Source: Avena insularis (Eukaryota; Streptophyta; Magnoliopsida; Poales; Poaceae). From it: a stretch of 64,000 nt of DNA. Positions within the stretch are counted from its first letter, which is position 1; each line of letters starts with the position of its first letter. The position numbers were made by a program, and so were the translations under genes. The notes beneath the pieces are model-generated. The model made no database searches. It had not been told where the DNA came from and saw only the letters and a list, made by a program, of their open reading frames with translations. Positions 21,207 through 33,200 of the stretch are shown piece after piece. The stretch is taken from NCBI GenBank assembly GCA_023614405.1, contig CM042684.1:201568941-201632940 (forward strand), written 5' to 3'.

Positions 21207-23302
21207 GTGACTCCACCATATGTGAGATTGAGTGCTTCCACTTGGAGGGCATGAATGATACACCGAGTGAGTTGAGAGTGGTAGTTGATAGGTCATGTGA
21301 GACCACTTTGATTCCTAACGACTTACCCTCTACCTCTAGTGTGTTATCCCATGATGTGCTAGGTTCCATGGATAAAGAAGCGTCAAGATTGGAGATGATG
21401 ATGCCTCCAACAAAGAGGATGTACATGGTGGATGAAGATGATGCCATCCCCATACATGATGAAGAAGTCGCCCACATGGAGGCCAATACTACCACAACAC
21501 CCACTTCATATGAGAGGTATGAACAAGTTAACAATATGGGTGTTGATGATGACATGATCCTACTAGTGGACATGATGACTTGTGATGATTGGCATGCTAT
21601 GGATGATGTTTGTGATATCACATATGCTTCAGTGATATTTCCATGTGATACTTTGCCTTTGCATAATGTTGAGCATGTGAAATTATTTGTTTGTGATTAT
21701 GTTGCCATAGACATGCCATGCTCTAAACGTTACGCTGATGATATGATTTCTTGCACTTTATTGAACAATTGCTCTTTCCAATGTTTTGCTTGCAATGATG
21801 TTACCAATGGTACCCCTTGGACAATGCTTTGTCATGGATGTTTTACAATCTCTCACGTTGCTTGCAATAAGTTAGATGATTGCTCTTTCACTTGTTTTGC
21901 TTGCAACAATAATTATCATATGATTTCTATTAGATGGCCCCCATAGCTTTCTCAAATATTAGAGATTTTGGTAAATGCCATGATAAGCATGTCCACCACT
22001 TGCATACTCACCATGCATCTATTTCATACTTGCTTGACACTAATGGTGATATGCACAAAAAGAGATACGTCATGATGGATGATGTGTTTCTCTGCCATGC
22101 ACACACGTTCTTCCTTTTATCTATGTTGTGTGTAGGTACTCGCACAAGAATGTCAACCTCGGTTGATCACGAGTTGACAAAAAGAGCTCTAGAGAGCATC
22201 CCCCGAGTGAGTTCAATATCGAACCTAGCTCTGATACCTTTTGCATGTTTGCATCTTTCATGTTGATAAATTGCTCTTTCCTATGGTTAGCTCGCAAGCA
22301 TGTTAAGGGTATTCTTTCACCTTGTGACAATCATGTTTTGTTGCTATTGGATATTGATGTTTTGTGTGTAGCCACAAAAATGTTGAACAATTTCTCTTTC
22401 CGATGTTTTGTGTGCAACCATAATGCCAATTTGAGCATGTATTGTCACGAGAGCTTCCATGTCTCTCGTATTGTTGTTGCAACAAACATAAGGACCACTT
22501 GCTCTTTCATATGGTTTGTTTGCAAACACGTTGTTTTTGCTTCCGCTTGCGATACTCATACCCCCATGATTTTGGCTTTTGATGATATGTGTATGGCATC
22601 CAACATATTGAACAATTGTTCTTTCCAATGGTTGGCTTGCACACATAATGATGTTGTTTTGGATATCTTTCCTCATGTGTTTTTGCCGAATTCTCCTATC
22701 CTTGGATCAAAGACGTTGACCAATATTTTAGTCCATTGCTTTGAGTGCCACACTAAGACGTTATATGGAGTTTTCGAGTTTCCACATTTGGATGATGTTC
22801 AATTAACTTCCATGCACTTTGACCTTGCATATGAATTCCGTTTGCTATACTTGAATTGTGCTAGTAGTGTTGTGAACAAGAATCGACATGCCACAAATGA
22901 CATGCTCCTCTATCACACACAAACATATGTTGCTTGGTCTTTGTTGTGTGAGGGTATGAATGCATACACGTCAACCTCTACCAACCAAGAGTTTACAAGA
23001 CGAACCGTAGAGAGTTACCTATGGATGCCCTTCATCGAGCTATCTCTACACCATAAGGTAACTTCCTTCTACTCGAGGAATCATGCTATAATCTTCAAGA
23101 ATTGGCTACTCTTTGAGTGTTGCTTCGCTTTTGTTGTGATCTTTGTAGGCTACATGGAAAGTGAAGGAACATTGAAGAGCTGCCACATCAAGCTACTCGA
23201 GGACGACTACATGGCGAACCCCAGGATCAAGAATGTCTCTTGACCACCTCTACATTACGAGTGTCTAGAGTCGAGGACGACTCTTTTTGAAGTGGGGGGA
23301 GC
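21203..23302 (+). pseudogene. Element N ORF2, Cys-repeat protein (frameshifted)
   Basis: Begins at ATG 21203 in the -1 frame relative to ORF1 (ATGA overlap). The first part (to TAG at 21944-21946) is acidic. From 21770 on, a degenerate repeat N-N-C-S-F-x-C-F-A-C-N recurs with a spacing of about 108-120 bp (36-40 aa): near 21770, 21881, 22272, 22392, 22500, 22617 and weakly 22731. Frame changes near 21935 and 22245 break the ORF; comparison with 13230-13250 suggests a one-base loss at the second. The third segment is open to TGA 23241-23243 and then, in the same frame, encodes S-R-T-T-L-F-E-V-G-G and reads through the purine tract (six G) into the LTR. No polymerase motif; function unknown. 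Confidence 0.6.
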
Positions 23303-24192
23303 TGATGCAGCCCGTCCTACGGACGCTACTACATCTACAGCACCAAGTCCAAGCTCGTCCCCAAGTCACCCAAGAAGACAGACGCGAGCGGTATTACCAC
23401 TCCTAATAGCGGTCCTACCGTGCCCCTGTAATACCGCTCAGCCTCAGCGGTACTACCGGCCATGACTGAAGCCCATGCCATCGCCTCTATACGCCCCGGT
23501 ATCGGCTTGCGGTACTACCGGACCTGGAGCTCGACGACAGCAGAAGCCCGGAGCTACCGCTCCCTGAAGCCGCTACCACTTCGGTCCGGTACTACCAGAC
23601 CCGAGGACCGGTACTACTGGTCAAGACTGGGCCTGCGTGCCTCAACAGCTGGGCCACAGCCCATGTACCCCCTTATTATGTTGCAACCCTAGTATTATGC
23701 CCAAACTACCCCTATGTAAGTGGCTGGCCTATAGATAGAGCCCCCACCCCTCATGTATCCCTGAGACATAGATGATATACTAAAGAAAACCCCCTTTGTG
23801 GAATCTCTAGTTTTGCCTCATCCCCTTCTAACAAAGGGAATCGACTATCGTCACCACCTCGTTGGAGTTTGCATCACGCCTCCCTCGTTGTACAAGGCCT
23901 TGGCATCGGTGTCCCTTTGCCAAGACGTCAAGACCCTCTCCAAGGTGTTCTTCTCTCTCCATGTGGGACCGAGGGAGCACGTTGACGATCTTTCCTTGCG
24001 AGGATTCTATCGGACCAGTGGCTACCGGCGAGAGAAATCGGCCTTGTATCGTGTGAGTTTTGCGTGTGTTCATCGTGTTCTTTGCAAGGTGTGCGTCTGC
24101 TTCTCCTACCTTCTCCATTTCCCCTCGCTTTCCCATCGATTTGACCACGAGATCCGTGAAGATCGGGACACCCACGGGGTTACCCCATAACA
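23303..24192 (+). repeat. 3' LTR of element N (A-type)
   Basis: Begins TGATGCAGCCCGTCC after ggggggagc and ends ccccataaca at 24192. A TATA-like ctatagatag lies near 23729-23738. Its dyad cluster (about 23390-23625) has a CGGTACTACCG core, unlike any other LTR in the window, and the CR-like motif region is replaced. The right flank is satellite DNA, cut inside a monomer. Confidence 0.85.
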
Positions 24193-24523
24193 AAAAGGAC
24201 ACACATGCAATGACTCTCGTGGTGGTTTATGAAAAGGATACCACATGCAGTGACTCTAGTGGATCCAAGTGGGGGTTTATGAAAAGTACACCAAATGAAG
24301 TGACCCTGGTTGTGGTTTATGAAAAGGACACACATGCAATGACATGCATTAGATCCAAGTGGTGGATTATGAAAAGGACAACACATGTAGTGACTCTACT
24401 TGTGGTTTATGAAAGGGACACACATGCAATGACATGCATTGGATCCAACTGGTGGTTTATGAAAAGAACAAACATGCAATGAACCTAGTTGTGGTTTATG
24501 AAAGGGACACACATGCAATGACA
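24193..24523 (+). repeat. Detached satellite block, same family as 34218-48795
   Basis: About eight monomers of gtggtttatgaaaaggacac-type sequence, alternating roughly 40- and 50-bp forms, the longer containing ggatcc or its variant agatcc. Both ends are junctions: the LTR of N on the left, and an inverted gypsy leader on the right at a shared tgacac. It was presumably continuous with the main array before retrotransposons entered. Confidence 0.88.
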
Positions 24524-25287
24524 CGACTATGAAAATGAGAAAACAAAATGTCCTAACGAAGACTAAGCTTGTCGTCGTGCCAATGCAAGGAGAGACCGTG
24601 GCTCGTTTGCAAAGAAGAAAAATGGGCAACGGATTTATGCACTTGCCTTGGGCGCTCTTCTTTCTCTCTTGCTTACAAGCTTTGAGACTCTCTTTTGCAA
24701 GGGGAGACTATTTTTCTTTTTCTTCTGCTTTGTATATTTTTTTTATGTCCCTTGATGCTACCTAGTCACACTTGATATTGCTCTTGCACTCTCACTATCC
24801 AAGGACAAATGCACAATGCTCAAGCAAACACAAGATGAGCCACTCTCATGGGGTAGGTACACACAAAGGAAGATAGGGGTTAACAAGGTGACGCAAGTTA
24901 TACCTTCTTTGATGATGAACTTGGCGTCGGTGGTGCAGGATGATGTTCGTGGGCCGTGGTGTCAATTAGCACGGGAGTTGTTGATGCGGAAGCTTGCTGT
25001 TAGTTGCTGACACACACACAGGACACGAGCAAACAAAGGAAATTAGCCAATGTGAAAAATGAGGCAAAACTATCAAAACTGGCGTTACAGCCGGACACTC
25101 TGGTTTGTCTGTGCCGGACACTCGGGTCAGGCCGGACACTCCGGTCTAGTTCGGCCAGACATTCCGGTCGGGCCAGACACTCCGGTCGAATCGGTCCGGA
25201 CACTCCGGCACGGGGTTACTACTCGTGTTCTTAGGCGGAAATCCTCGCCTTTAGGCCTCAAATCCGCGAAAAAACTAGCCAAATTGG
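24524..25287 (-). other. Inverted CRM-like leader fragment
   Basis: Matches the reverse complement of the leader of D (about 53075-53710), including a cluster of ccggacactccgg dyads at 25085-25210. It lies just beyond the truncated 3' LTR of element C. That is the order expected if two copies had shared an LTR (LTR-interior-LTR-interior) and then lost parts. No gene. Confidence 0.7.
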
Positions 25288-25983
25288 ACACTGATGCCAA
25301 GGCCTTGTACAACACGGAGGCACGATGCAAACTCCAACGAGGTTTGGGATATTTAGTGCTCCTTTGTCAAAGGAGCATGAGGCAAGAACTGGATAGATCC
25401 ACAAGGGGTTTCCACTAATTCCAAATATCATGCCTAGGGTTTACAATGGAGGTAGGGGACTATATATAGGCCAACCACAAGTTCAGGGATAATTTAGGCA
25501 TTAAAGTAGAGTTCTTGGCGAAGTAGAGGGGTACATGGGCCATAGGGCCCATCTAGGCTCGCATGCGGATCATCAGGCCGGACACTCCGGTCGAGTTCGG
25601 CCGGACACTCCGGGTTGGCTGGACACTCCGGGGTGGACGGACACTCCGGGTAGTGTTCGAACTGGCCTTCTGAATGTCCACCCCAGGTTTGGGATGGGGC
25701 AGGCCGGACACTCCGACTGAGTCACGCCGGACACTCCAGCTCAGGCAGCTTTAGGACAGGTGCAGCTTCAGAGCTCGTGGGTCAACACGGTAGGGGTTTG
25801 TACCTGATGATGCACAGAGTAGTGGTTTGAAGTAGCAAGCCATCCAGGTGTATGTCAAAGTCACATGATGAGAGGAGCGAATTCACCTTAGCTTGAAGGA
25901 TCTTGGCTCGGGCACGGGTCATCCGTCCACTTGGGGGACTCAGTGGTGTAGATGTAGGAGCGTTCGTAGGACGGGCTGCATCA
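25288..25983 (-). repeat. Truncated 3' LTR of element C (B-type)
   Basis: Minus-strand start TGATGCAGCCCGTCC at 25983. It lacks the final roughly 300 bp (R/U5 end), replaced by leader sequence at 25285-25290. TATA near 25460-25470. Dyads with a GGACACTCC core at about 25570-25740. A CR-like motif is encoded near 25870-25930. Confidence 0.85.
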
Positions 25984-27722
25984 GCTCCCCCCTTGGGAAA
26001 GAGTCATCCTCGACTCTTCATGGTTGTCACCTTGAACATCTCCATGGTAGGGTGAGAGATCGTTGACGTTAAATGTATTGCTTGCAAGGTACTTGGATGT
26101 CAGTATGTCGATGATGTAGGTGTTGTTGTTGATTCGTTTGAGGACCTTGAAAGGACCATTTCCTCTTCGACTGAGCTTGGAGTCGCGTTCCTTGGGGAAG
26201 CGGTCTTTGCTTAGGTGTATCCACACGAGATTACCTTCTTCAAATATCAACTCCTTCTTGTCCTTGTTTAACCTTGAAGCTTGGTGAAGGACTTGTTGCT
26301 CGACAGTAGCTCTTATTTCTTCATGAAGTTTCTTCATAGCTCGTGCACGCTTCTCGACGTCCATGTTCGTGCGCTCATGGAGAGGTAGTGGTAGGATGTC
26401 GAGTGCGGTGAGGGGCTCGAAACCATAGACGATCATGAATGGACTCATCTTGGTTGTTGAGTGCTTGGCACGGTTGTAGGCAAACATGGCATGGGGAATG
26501 CATTCCTCCCAATCCTTCAAGTTCTTCTTGATCAGCACACGTAGAAGAGTTCCGAGGCTTCGGTTGACAACCTCGGTTTGTCCATCGGTTTGAGGATGTG
26601 ACGCGGATGAAAAGAGGAGCTTGACGCCGAGCTTGGCCATGAGAGTGTTCCATAAGTCGCTCAAGAATTTGACGTCGCGGTCGGAGACGATTGTTCCTGG
26701 CACACCATGAAGATGGACGATTTCCCTAAAAAACAGATTTGCAACATGTGAAGCATCGTCGGTCTTATGGCACGGTATGAAGTGTGCCATTTTTGAAAAG
26801 CGATCCACGACAACAAATATAGAGTCATGACCATGCTTAGATCTAGGTAATCCTAACACGAAATCCATGCTAATGTCGGACCAAGGTGTATGAGGAATAG
26901 GCAATGGCATATAAAGACCATATGGATTAGCTTGCGACTTAGCTTGAACACATGTCGTGCATCGTTGAACGTAGCGCTCCACGTCGCGCTTCATCTTGGG
27001 CCAAAAGTAGTGAGTGGAGAGCATGTTCAAAGTCTTGTCACGGCCAAAGTGACCCATAAGGCCTCCACCATGAGATTCTTGGAGAAGCAAAAGTTGGAGC
27101 GACAATTTCGGAATGCAAAGCTTGTTTTGTTTAAAGAGAAAGCCCTTATACAAATAGAAATCATCAAACCCTTTGTCAATGGAGCACTTTGCAAAAATTG
27201 GTTCAAGGAACAGGTCGAAAGCATACAAATATTTTATTTCCGCAAGACCCAACATGCTGATTTTAAGTCTCGTAAGAAGGCTTGTGTGCTTGCGAGACAA
27301 AGCGTCCGCAACTACATTATCTTTGCCCTTCTTATACTTGACAATGTACAGAAAAGACTCTATGAAATCAACCCACTTAGTGTGTCTCTTATTCAAGTTG
27401 TCTTGGCCTTTCAGATATTTCAACGACTCATGGTCGGAATATATGATAAATTCCTTGGTCCATAGGTAGTGTTGCCAAAGTTGAAGAACACGAACTATGG
27501 GAAAAAGCTCTTTGTCATAAATTGGATAATTAAGGCGACCACCCTCGAGTTTCTCACTATGGTAGGCTATAGGACGTCCGTTTTGCATAAGGACTCCTCC
27601 AATACTAATACCACTAGCATCACACTCCATCTCAAAAGTTTTTGTGAAATCCGGTAATGCAAGGAGAGGTGCTTCAGTGAGCCTCTTTTTGAGCTCATCA
27701 AAAGCTTTTTGTTGTTCTTTGC
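25981..27722 (-). pseudogene. RNase H and integrase of element C
   Basis: One long open frame (about 580 codons on the minus strand). RNase [31 protein letters not shown]. Integrase: zinc finger H-G-G-G-L-M-G-H-F ... C-T-T-C (about 26960-27080), core [20 protein letters not shown] and T-D-G-Q-T-E-V-V-N with the full D,D,E triad, then GPF/Y (G-N-G-P-F-K-V) near 26140. It ends S-Q-G-G-S and TGA overlapping the LTR. No chromodomain. The domain set looks intact, but translation from RT would require correcting a one-base insertion near 27725. RNase H removes template RNA; integrase inserts cDNA into chromatin. Confidence 0.88.
25984..25997 (-). other. Polypurine tract of element C
   Basis: Reads ccaaggggggagc on the minus strand immediately before the LTR. 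Six G place the pol frame so that it stops at the TGA formed by the LTR start. Confidence 0.75.
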
Positions 27723-29255
27723 CCACACGAAGGTGACATTCTTTTTCTTCAACTTGTTGAGAGGGCACGCAATGGTTGAAAAGTCTTTCACAAGGCGACG
27801 ATAGAAACCGGCCAACCCATGAAAACTTCGGAGTTTACTCACATTTGTTGGGATGGGCCAATCTCGTATGTATTTTACCTTAGACAGATCAACTTCAATT
27901 CCCTTTGAAGAAACGACAAATCCAAGAAAAATCAACTTGTCTTTAGCAAAAGTGCACTTGGGAAGATTAGCATAAAGCTTTTCATGTCGAAGGATTTGCA
28001 AAACTTCCTTGACATGTGTTATATGGTCCTCAAGTGAGTTGCTATAAACAAGAATATCATCGAAATAGACAACAACACTTTTTCCAATGAGAGAACACAA
28101 GATATGATTCATGAGGCGCATGAAGGTGGATGGGGCATTAGATAAACCAAAGGGCATAACCAACCATTCATAGAGACCAAGTTTGGTCTTGAAGGCAGTT
28201 TTCCACTCATCACCTTCAGCCATGCGTATTTGATGGTAACCACTACGAAGATCAATTTTTGAAAAAATAGTGGCTCCATACAATTCATCAAGCATGTCAT
28301 CGAGACATGGTATGGGATGTCGATAACGCACGGTGACATCATTGATTGGACGGCAGTCCATGCATAACCTTAACGTATCATCTGTTTTTGGGAAAAGTAT
28401 CACGGGTACGGCACTTGGACTAGTGCTAACTTGGATCAAACCTTTGGAGACAAGTTGGTTGATTTGGCGTTCAATATCCTTTGTCTCCTCCGGGTTCATG
28501 CGATAGGCAGCACGGTTCGGAAGTGGTGCACCGGGGATGAGATCAATGTGATGTTCGATGCCACGAAGAGGAGGTAGTCCATGTGGAAGCTCTTCGGGGA
28601 ACACATCCTTGAATTCCTGCAAAACAATCATTAAAGATGGAGGAACATTGGTTAATTCATTAGTTCCTTGTGCTAGTCCCGTGCAAAGGAGGACATAGTG
28701 CAAGATGGATGGGTTGTTCCGAACATATCTCATCTCACTTTTGGTGGCAAGGAGAACACTCTTAGTTTTTCCAATCGAGTTTGGCTTGTGGCTCTCACTC
28801 ACTATGAGGTGGTTCTCTCTCTCACCGCTCTTCTCACAAGTAGGTGTTGTGCTTTGCACCCTCGCTATAGCCTTTGTATTGTCTGCAATTTTTTGGCTAG
28901 GAGTCATTGGTTGCAAAACACATGTTTTATTGAGCCATTTGAAGGTGTATACAATGGTGCGACCATCATGTTGAGAAGCCTTGTCAAATTGCCATGGTTG
29001 ACCAAGAAGCATGTGGCAAACTGTCATAGGAACCACATCACACTCCACCATATCTTTGTAAGGACCAAAGGAGAAGGAGACCGATACGGTATGCTTGATC
29101 TTCACAGACCCTTGGTCATTTAGCCATTGCACGTGGTAGGGGTGCTTGTGAGGATGGAGGGTGAGGTTGAGCTTCTCACACAACTTGGTGCTAGCAAGGT
29201 TGTGGCAACTCCCTCTGTCTATGATCACCTTGATAGATTTGCCATTGATGCCGGC
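27723..29255 (-). pseudogene. Protease and reverse transcriptase of element C
   Basis: Minus-strand frame open from about 29228. Protease active-site region I-I-D-R-G-S-C-H-N-L (Asp kept at 29217-29219, but the next residue is Arg, codon 29214-29216), then C-D-V-V-P-M and L-L-G-Q-P-W. RT: S-K-I-D-L-R-S-G-Y-H-Q-I, F-G-L-S-N-A-P-S-T-F, catalytic Y-F-D-D at 28056-28067, [11 protein letters not shown]. The frame is lost near 27725 (extra base in the W-G-K-E region). Upstream, TGA at 29256-29258 separates this from gag; D carries the same stop. Confidence 0.9.
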
Positions 29256-29258
29256 TCA

Positions 29259-31339
29259 TGTTTGGAAGATATTGGAGTGTTTGTCTTCATGCTCTTGTGC
29301 TTGAGTGGTCAAGATCCTTGTGACGACAAGCAATGGACTTGCATCATGTTCACACATGAGCAGTTCTTGGTCATCTTCCACTCGTTTCCTTGCCATTGCT
29401 TCCTTGACTCGGGCATCAAATTCATCTTCACTCAAGTACTCTTCATCGCTATTGTCATGGATGAACAAGACCTTCTTGTTTCCACATTCGGCCGAATTGT
29501 GTCCTTTGCCTCCACACTTGTAGCACTCACCGTTGAATGGTGTGTTGCTCTTTGCTTGTTTGCCACTTGGGGGCAGTTTTGCTTGACGAAGTGTGGGCTT
29601 GAAGGAAAGCTTGGAGGTGCTTAAGGAGCTTCCATTGAAAGTTGTTGGCGTAGCGGTTGAAGCTTGCTTGTAGGTGTAATACGTCTTGGGCTTGTTGTAC
29701 TTGATGTCCTCTTGCTCTTGAGCTCAACCTTTGTTGCGATGTGCACAAGCTCAACCATGGTGTTGTATGTTTGGAACTCGACGATGCCCTTGATTGGGTG
29801 ATTCAAGCCAATGAGGAAATGTGCCATTGTTTTCTCCATGCGCTCATAAATGTTGGCGTGAATCAAGTTGAGTTCCATTTCCTTGAAGTACTCTTCCATG
29901 GTCTTTGTCCCTTGATGAAGCGATTGAAGGTTGTTGAAGAGGTCATGCGTGTAATGCGCAGGGACAAAGCGGGATCTCATATGAGCCTTCATGTCATGCC
30001 AAGTTGTGATTGGCGGTTCTTGTCTTGCATCACGAGCAACTTGAACTTGTTCCCACCAAAGGTTGGCGTAATCATCAAACTCAAGCGAAGCCATGGCGAC
30101 CATCTTCTCGTTGCTATAGTTGTGTATGCAGAAGATCTTGTCGACTTTGAGTGCCCATGAGAGGTATTCTTTGGGGTCATTGGATCCGGTAAACTTGGTC
30201 ATTGTGAACTTGAGCTTGCTGAAAGTTTCTTCATCGTTGTCGTCATTGCGACGAGCTTGGTGACCTTGTTCATGATCTTGTGGTTGAGGCGGTGGAACTT
30301 GGTTCTTGTGACCTTGTTGCGGAGCTTGCTCTTGATATTGTTGTTGAGGAGCTTGCTCTTGCTCTTGGCGCGGTTGTTGACGGTGTTGAGGCTCTTGGAC
30401 CCCATGAGGTTGTTGAGGGTGTGGAGCCTCATGAAGTGGTAGATGACAAAGAGTAGGCTTGTTCCTCGGTTGGTGATGTAGATTAGGCACATGGGCCTCA
30501 TGGCGAAGATCATGGTCTTGAGCATCTTGACGTGGTGGGCATCGCTCAACTTGTACCACTTGACGCTCCATGTTTTGGTGTGTTGGAGGAGGCGCCTCGT
30601 GATGACCATGGTGTCGGTGTGGACGTTCATGACGTTGATGACGAGGAGGAGGATCTTGGAGAGCTTCACGTCGATGACAAGCTTGATTCTCCAAATTGGA
30701 GTCATCACTTGTTGTGTCAAGTACGTGTCGCGGGCGATTGTGGTAGACTTGCGGTTTCACTTATGGTTCTTCTTGTGGTTGCTCTCGTTGGATCATCAAT
30801 GCCCTTACGTGATGACGGTGTGCTTCTTGCCTTGCTCGTGGCCTTGAAGAGAAATCACCATCATAGCTTGACGTTGCAGCGTGCCGTGGGGAAGGTACAT
30901 AGTTCTAAGAACTTCCATCTTCAACCACGAGGGCATCATTGCGTCTTGGAGCACTTGGAGGTAGATCTTGTTGAAGAGGTGCATGATGACGCAAAGAACT
31001 TGAAGAGCTTGATGCGCGTGAACGTGGTCTTGCCATACCGTTGATGAGGCGTCGAAAATTGTCATTTGTTTCAGCGACATAGCGTTGGAGCACTTCATTT
31101 TGGTGGCCGAAGTTGTGATGCATTTCATGCATTTGTCATTCGAGGTCGTCGAAGCGGTTGTCGATGTTCTTGAACTCGGCTTGCGTCTCGCCAAATTGTT
31201 CATCTTGTCGTGTCTCAAGGGCTTGGCAACGTTCATGGAACTATTAGCGGATGATGAAGTGACCTGCGCGCGTCATGTACGGTCCTTGATCTTCTGCTTG
31301 GGGAGGTGGTTGGCTCAACTCACCATGCCTATCCATCAT
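29259..31339 (-). pseudogene. gag: Gag of element C
   Basis: Starts at ATGATG (31339/31336). The N-terminal helix-rich part is broken by stops near 31230-31245 and elsewhere. The middle His/Arg/Gln/Pro-rich region and gag core are open from 30760 to about 29715 (F-T-G-S-N-D-P-K-E-Y-L-S-W; W-W-E-Q-V-Q-V; M-R-S-R-F-V-P). A frame slip near 29715 follows V-H-I-A-T-K-V-E-L. The CCHC zinc knuckle (29483-29525, C-Y-K-C-G-G-K-G-H-N-S-A-E-C) is intact in the next frame. Confidence 0.85.
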
Positions 31340-33184
31340 GCAAGACACACAAGTATTGTATATGGAAGTGGAATATGGTGGTGTTAGCCTTTTACCTCAC
31401 CTTGGGGATTGCACCAAACTAGAAACCACAAGTGAGAGATATAAGCGTGCAAAGTGGAATTGCGAAGAAAACTCACACTAAAGAAAGAACTAACTCTCAA
31501 AAGCTTGTTGGTGGTAGGCTAGGATTGTGGAATGCCAAAGAACCAACCAAAAGAAAAGGGATAGTCAAAAGTGGGTAAAATTCACAAAACTCAAGTCAAA
31601 GGCGAAGGTCAACAACTCAAAAGGGTGACGGGAACCTACGACTATATACACACACGTGGAGATAGTTGGGATTGACACGACTATGAAAATGAGCAAACAA
31701 AATGTCATAACAAAGACTAAGCTTGTTGTCGTGCCAATGCAAGGAGAGACCATGGCTCGTTTGCAAAGAAGAAAAATGAGCAACGGATTTGTGCACTTGC
31801 CTTGGGCGCTCTTCTTTCTCTCTTGCTACAAGCTTTGAGACTCTCTTTTGCAAGGGGAGATTATTTTTCTTTTTCTTTTGCTTTGTATCTTTCTTTCTTT
31901 TTTTTGCTCTCCCTTGATGCTACCTAGTCACACTTGATATTGCTCTTGCACTCTCACTATCCAAGGACAAATTCACAATGCTCAAGCAAACTGTTCGTGT
32001 TCTTGAGCGGAAATCCACGCCTTGGGTCCTCAAATCCACGAAAAATGATAGGGTAAAGGTGCCCGATATTTCGATGAAACGATATCTGTCGATTATGGTG
32101 GAGGTCGACGTTGACGATCCGACTACAAACATGTGAGACGTTACGCCTTCGCAATCGATACACCAACTTCCGAGGCTATTGTTCACGCCGGAGCTAGATC
32201 AACCTGATCACGTGGATCAATCCCTGTAAGCAATCGAAGAACCAGCAAGAATTATAGATGCAATCAAGATATTGCGAATATAGATGAAAGCTTTATTGAA
32301 GAGGTGGGATTCTGTCTGTGCGTAGTACAAAAGGTCGGTTTGACACTTGTGCCTATGGCGAGGAGTAGCTCGTGGCTAAGTATTTTACTAAACAAAATCC
32401 GAGTCTAAACGATGACCTAATGGGAGTATATATGGAGGAACAGAAGGGAATTTCGGCTAGCCTTGGGGAGGAGGTCGAAGTCCATCTCCAGGCCACTTTC
32501 CTCCACTATACGGACTCTAAAAGCTCAGCCCCTTTATTTGGACGAAAATTACATGGGCCTGGCCCATATTTAAAGGTGACGCAACACCATCTAATCACAT
32601 GGATGAAAATTTGAAGTGTGTAGCTCTCTAGTTCGTCCATGTCTTCATCTTTTCATTATGGTGGCTTCAAAGTTCTGAAATCTTCACTTGCAGCATCATC
32701 CTGGATCCTCACACGATCGCTGCCATCATCTCCATGCATGATCATGCTCCAATGCTTGTCCCTCTCATCCATGCTAGGCCCATCATTCCTAAGTAACATA
32801 CACACATCAGATTTAGGCAGCATCATATTCTTATGAATATTAGGAATAGTTCCTAGAAATGAAAGTACCTGATAATTTAGTTGGCGTGCACGAGCTCTTG
32901 TGAGAGGTCATTGGAATTGTGGAACGTGAGGAAGTGTGGTTGTAGGTGCAACAGTTGTATCAACCGTAGAGATGTCCTCATCAAAAAATTGGCCAAATTA
33001 GGCTGGGAAAACGCAGGATAAAGTTGGACCAACTCCTAAGACAAGGTTTGGTCAGATCAAAACCACAAATAACACTCCAAATCAAGAGATCGATCCAAAG
33101 GAAAATATGGGGCTCTTTTTTTGGTGATTTCCGAATTTTTGGTGGATAGAAGAAAACATTATGGGGGAATTCGTGAGCAACGAA
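31340..33184 (-). other. Leader of element C with nested solo LTR
   Basis: Non-coding leader between primer site and gag. Compared with D it lacks about 400 bp around 31990 and contains a foreign LTR at 32046-32983. The outer part (32989-33184) matches 52887-53090 inverted. Confidence 0.75.
32046..32983 (-). mobile_element. Solo LTR of a different CR-motif gypsy family, AAAAA duplication
   Basis: 938 bp bounded by TG...CA and by exact AAAAA duplications (32041-32045 and 32984-32988). Removing it restores the leader sequence seen in D. Orientation is minus: a TATA-like tatatact lies near 32425 and AATAAA near 32290, in that order. The minus strand near its start encodes D-E-D-I-S-T, then after one stop P-L-T-R-A-R-A-R-Q-L-N-Y-Q-V-L-S-F-L, the same CR-like motif as in the B-type LTRs but in an otherwise unrelated LTR. 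Confidence 0.85.
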
Positions 33185-33198
33185 GCTCTTGATACCAA
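33185..33198 (-). other. Primer-binding site of element C
   Basis: TTGGTATCAAGAGC on the minus strand, two bases after the LTR end; initiator tRNA-Met type. Confidence 0.8.
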
Positions 33199-33200
33199 TA

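Larger units (their letters stand above)
16973..24192 (+). mobile_element. Element N: non-autonomous element with its own ORFs, interrupted
   Basis: Plus-strand interior (16973-17709 and 20306-23302) followed by purine tract and an A-type 3' LTR (23303-24192). The 5' LTR and primer site are lost at the junction with 16862-16972. The interior encodes an acidic repeat protein, then a His/Arg-rich segment, then a Cys-repeat protein; there is no protease, RT or integrase motif. The last codons before the purine tract (S-R-T-T-L-F-E-V-G-G) correspond to the pol tail of CRM-like elements (S-R-M-T-L-S-Q-G-G in A and C), so N looks like a derivative whose pol was replaced. An inverted Athila-like fragment splits ORF1. 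Confidence 0.75.

Noticed and set aside
32372..32836. Short frames between 32372 and 32836 as genes
   Set aside because: They lie inside the solo LTR 32046-32983, on the strand opposite its transcription.
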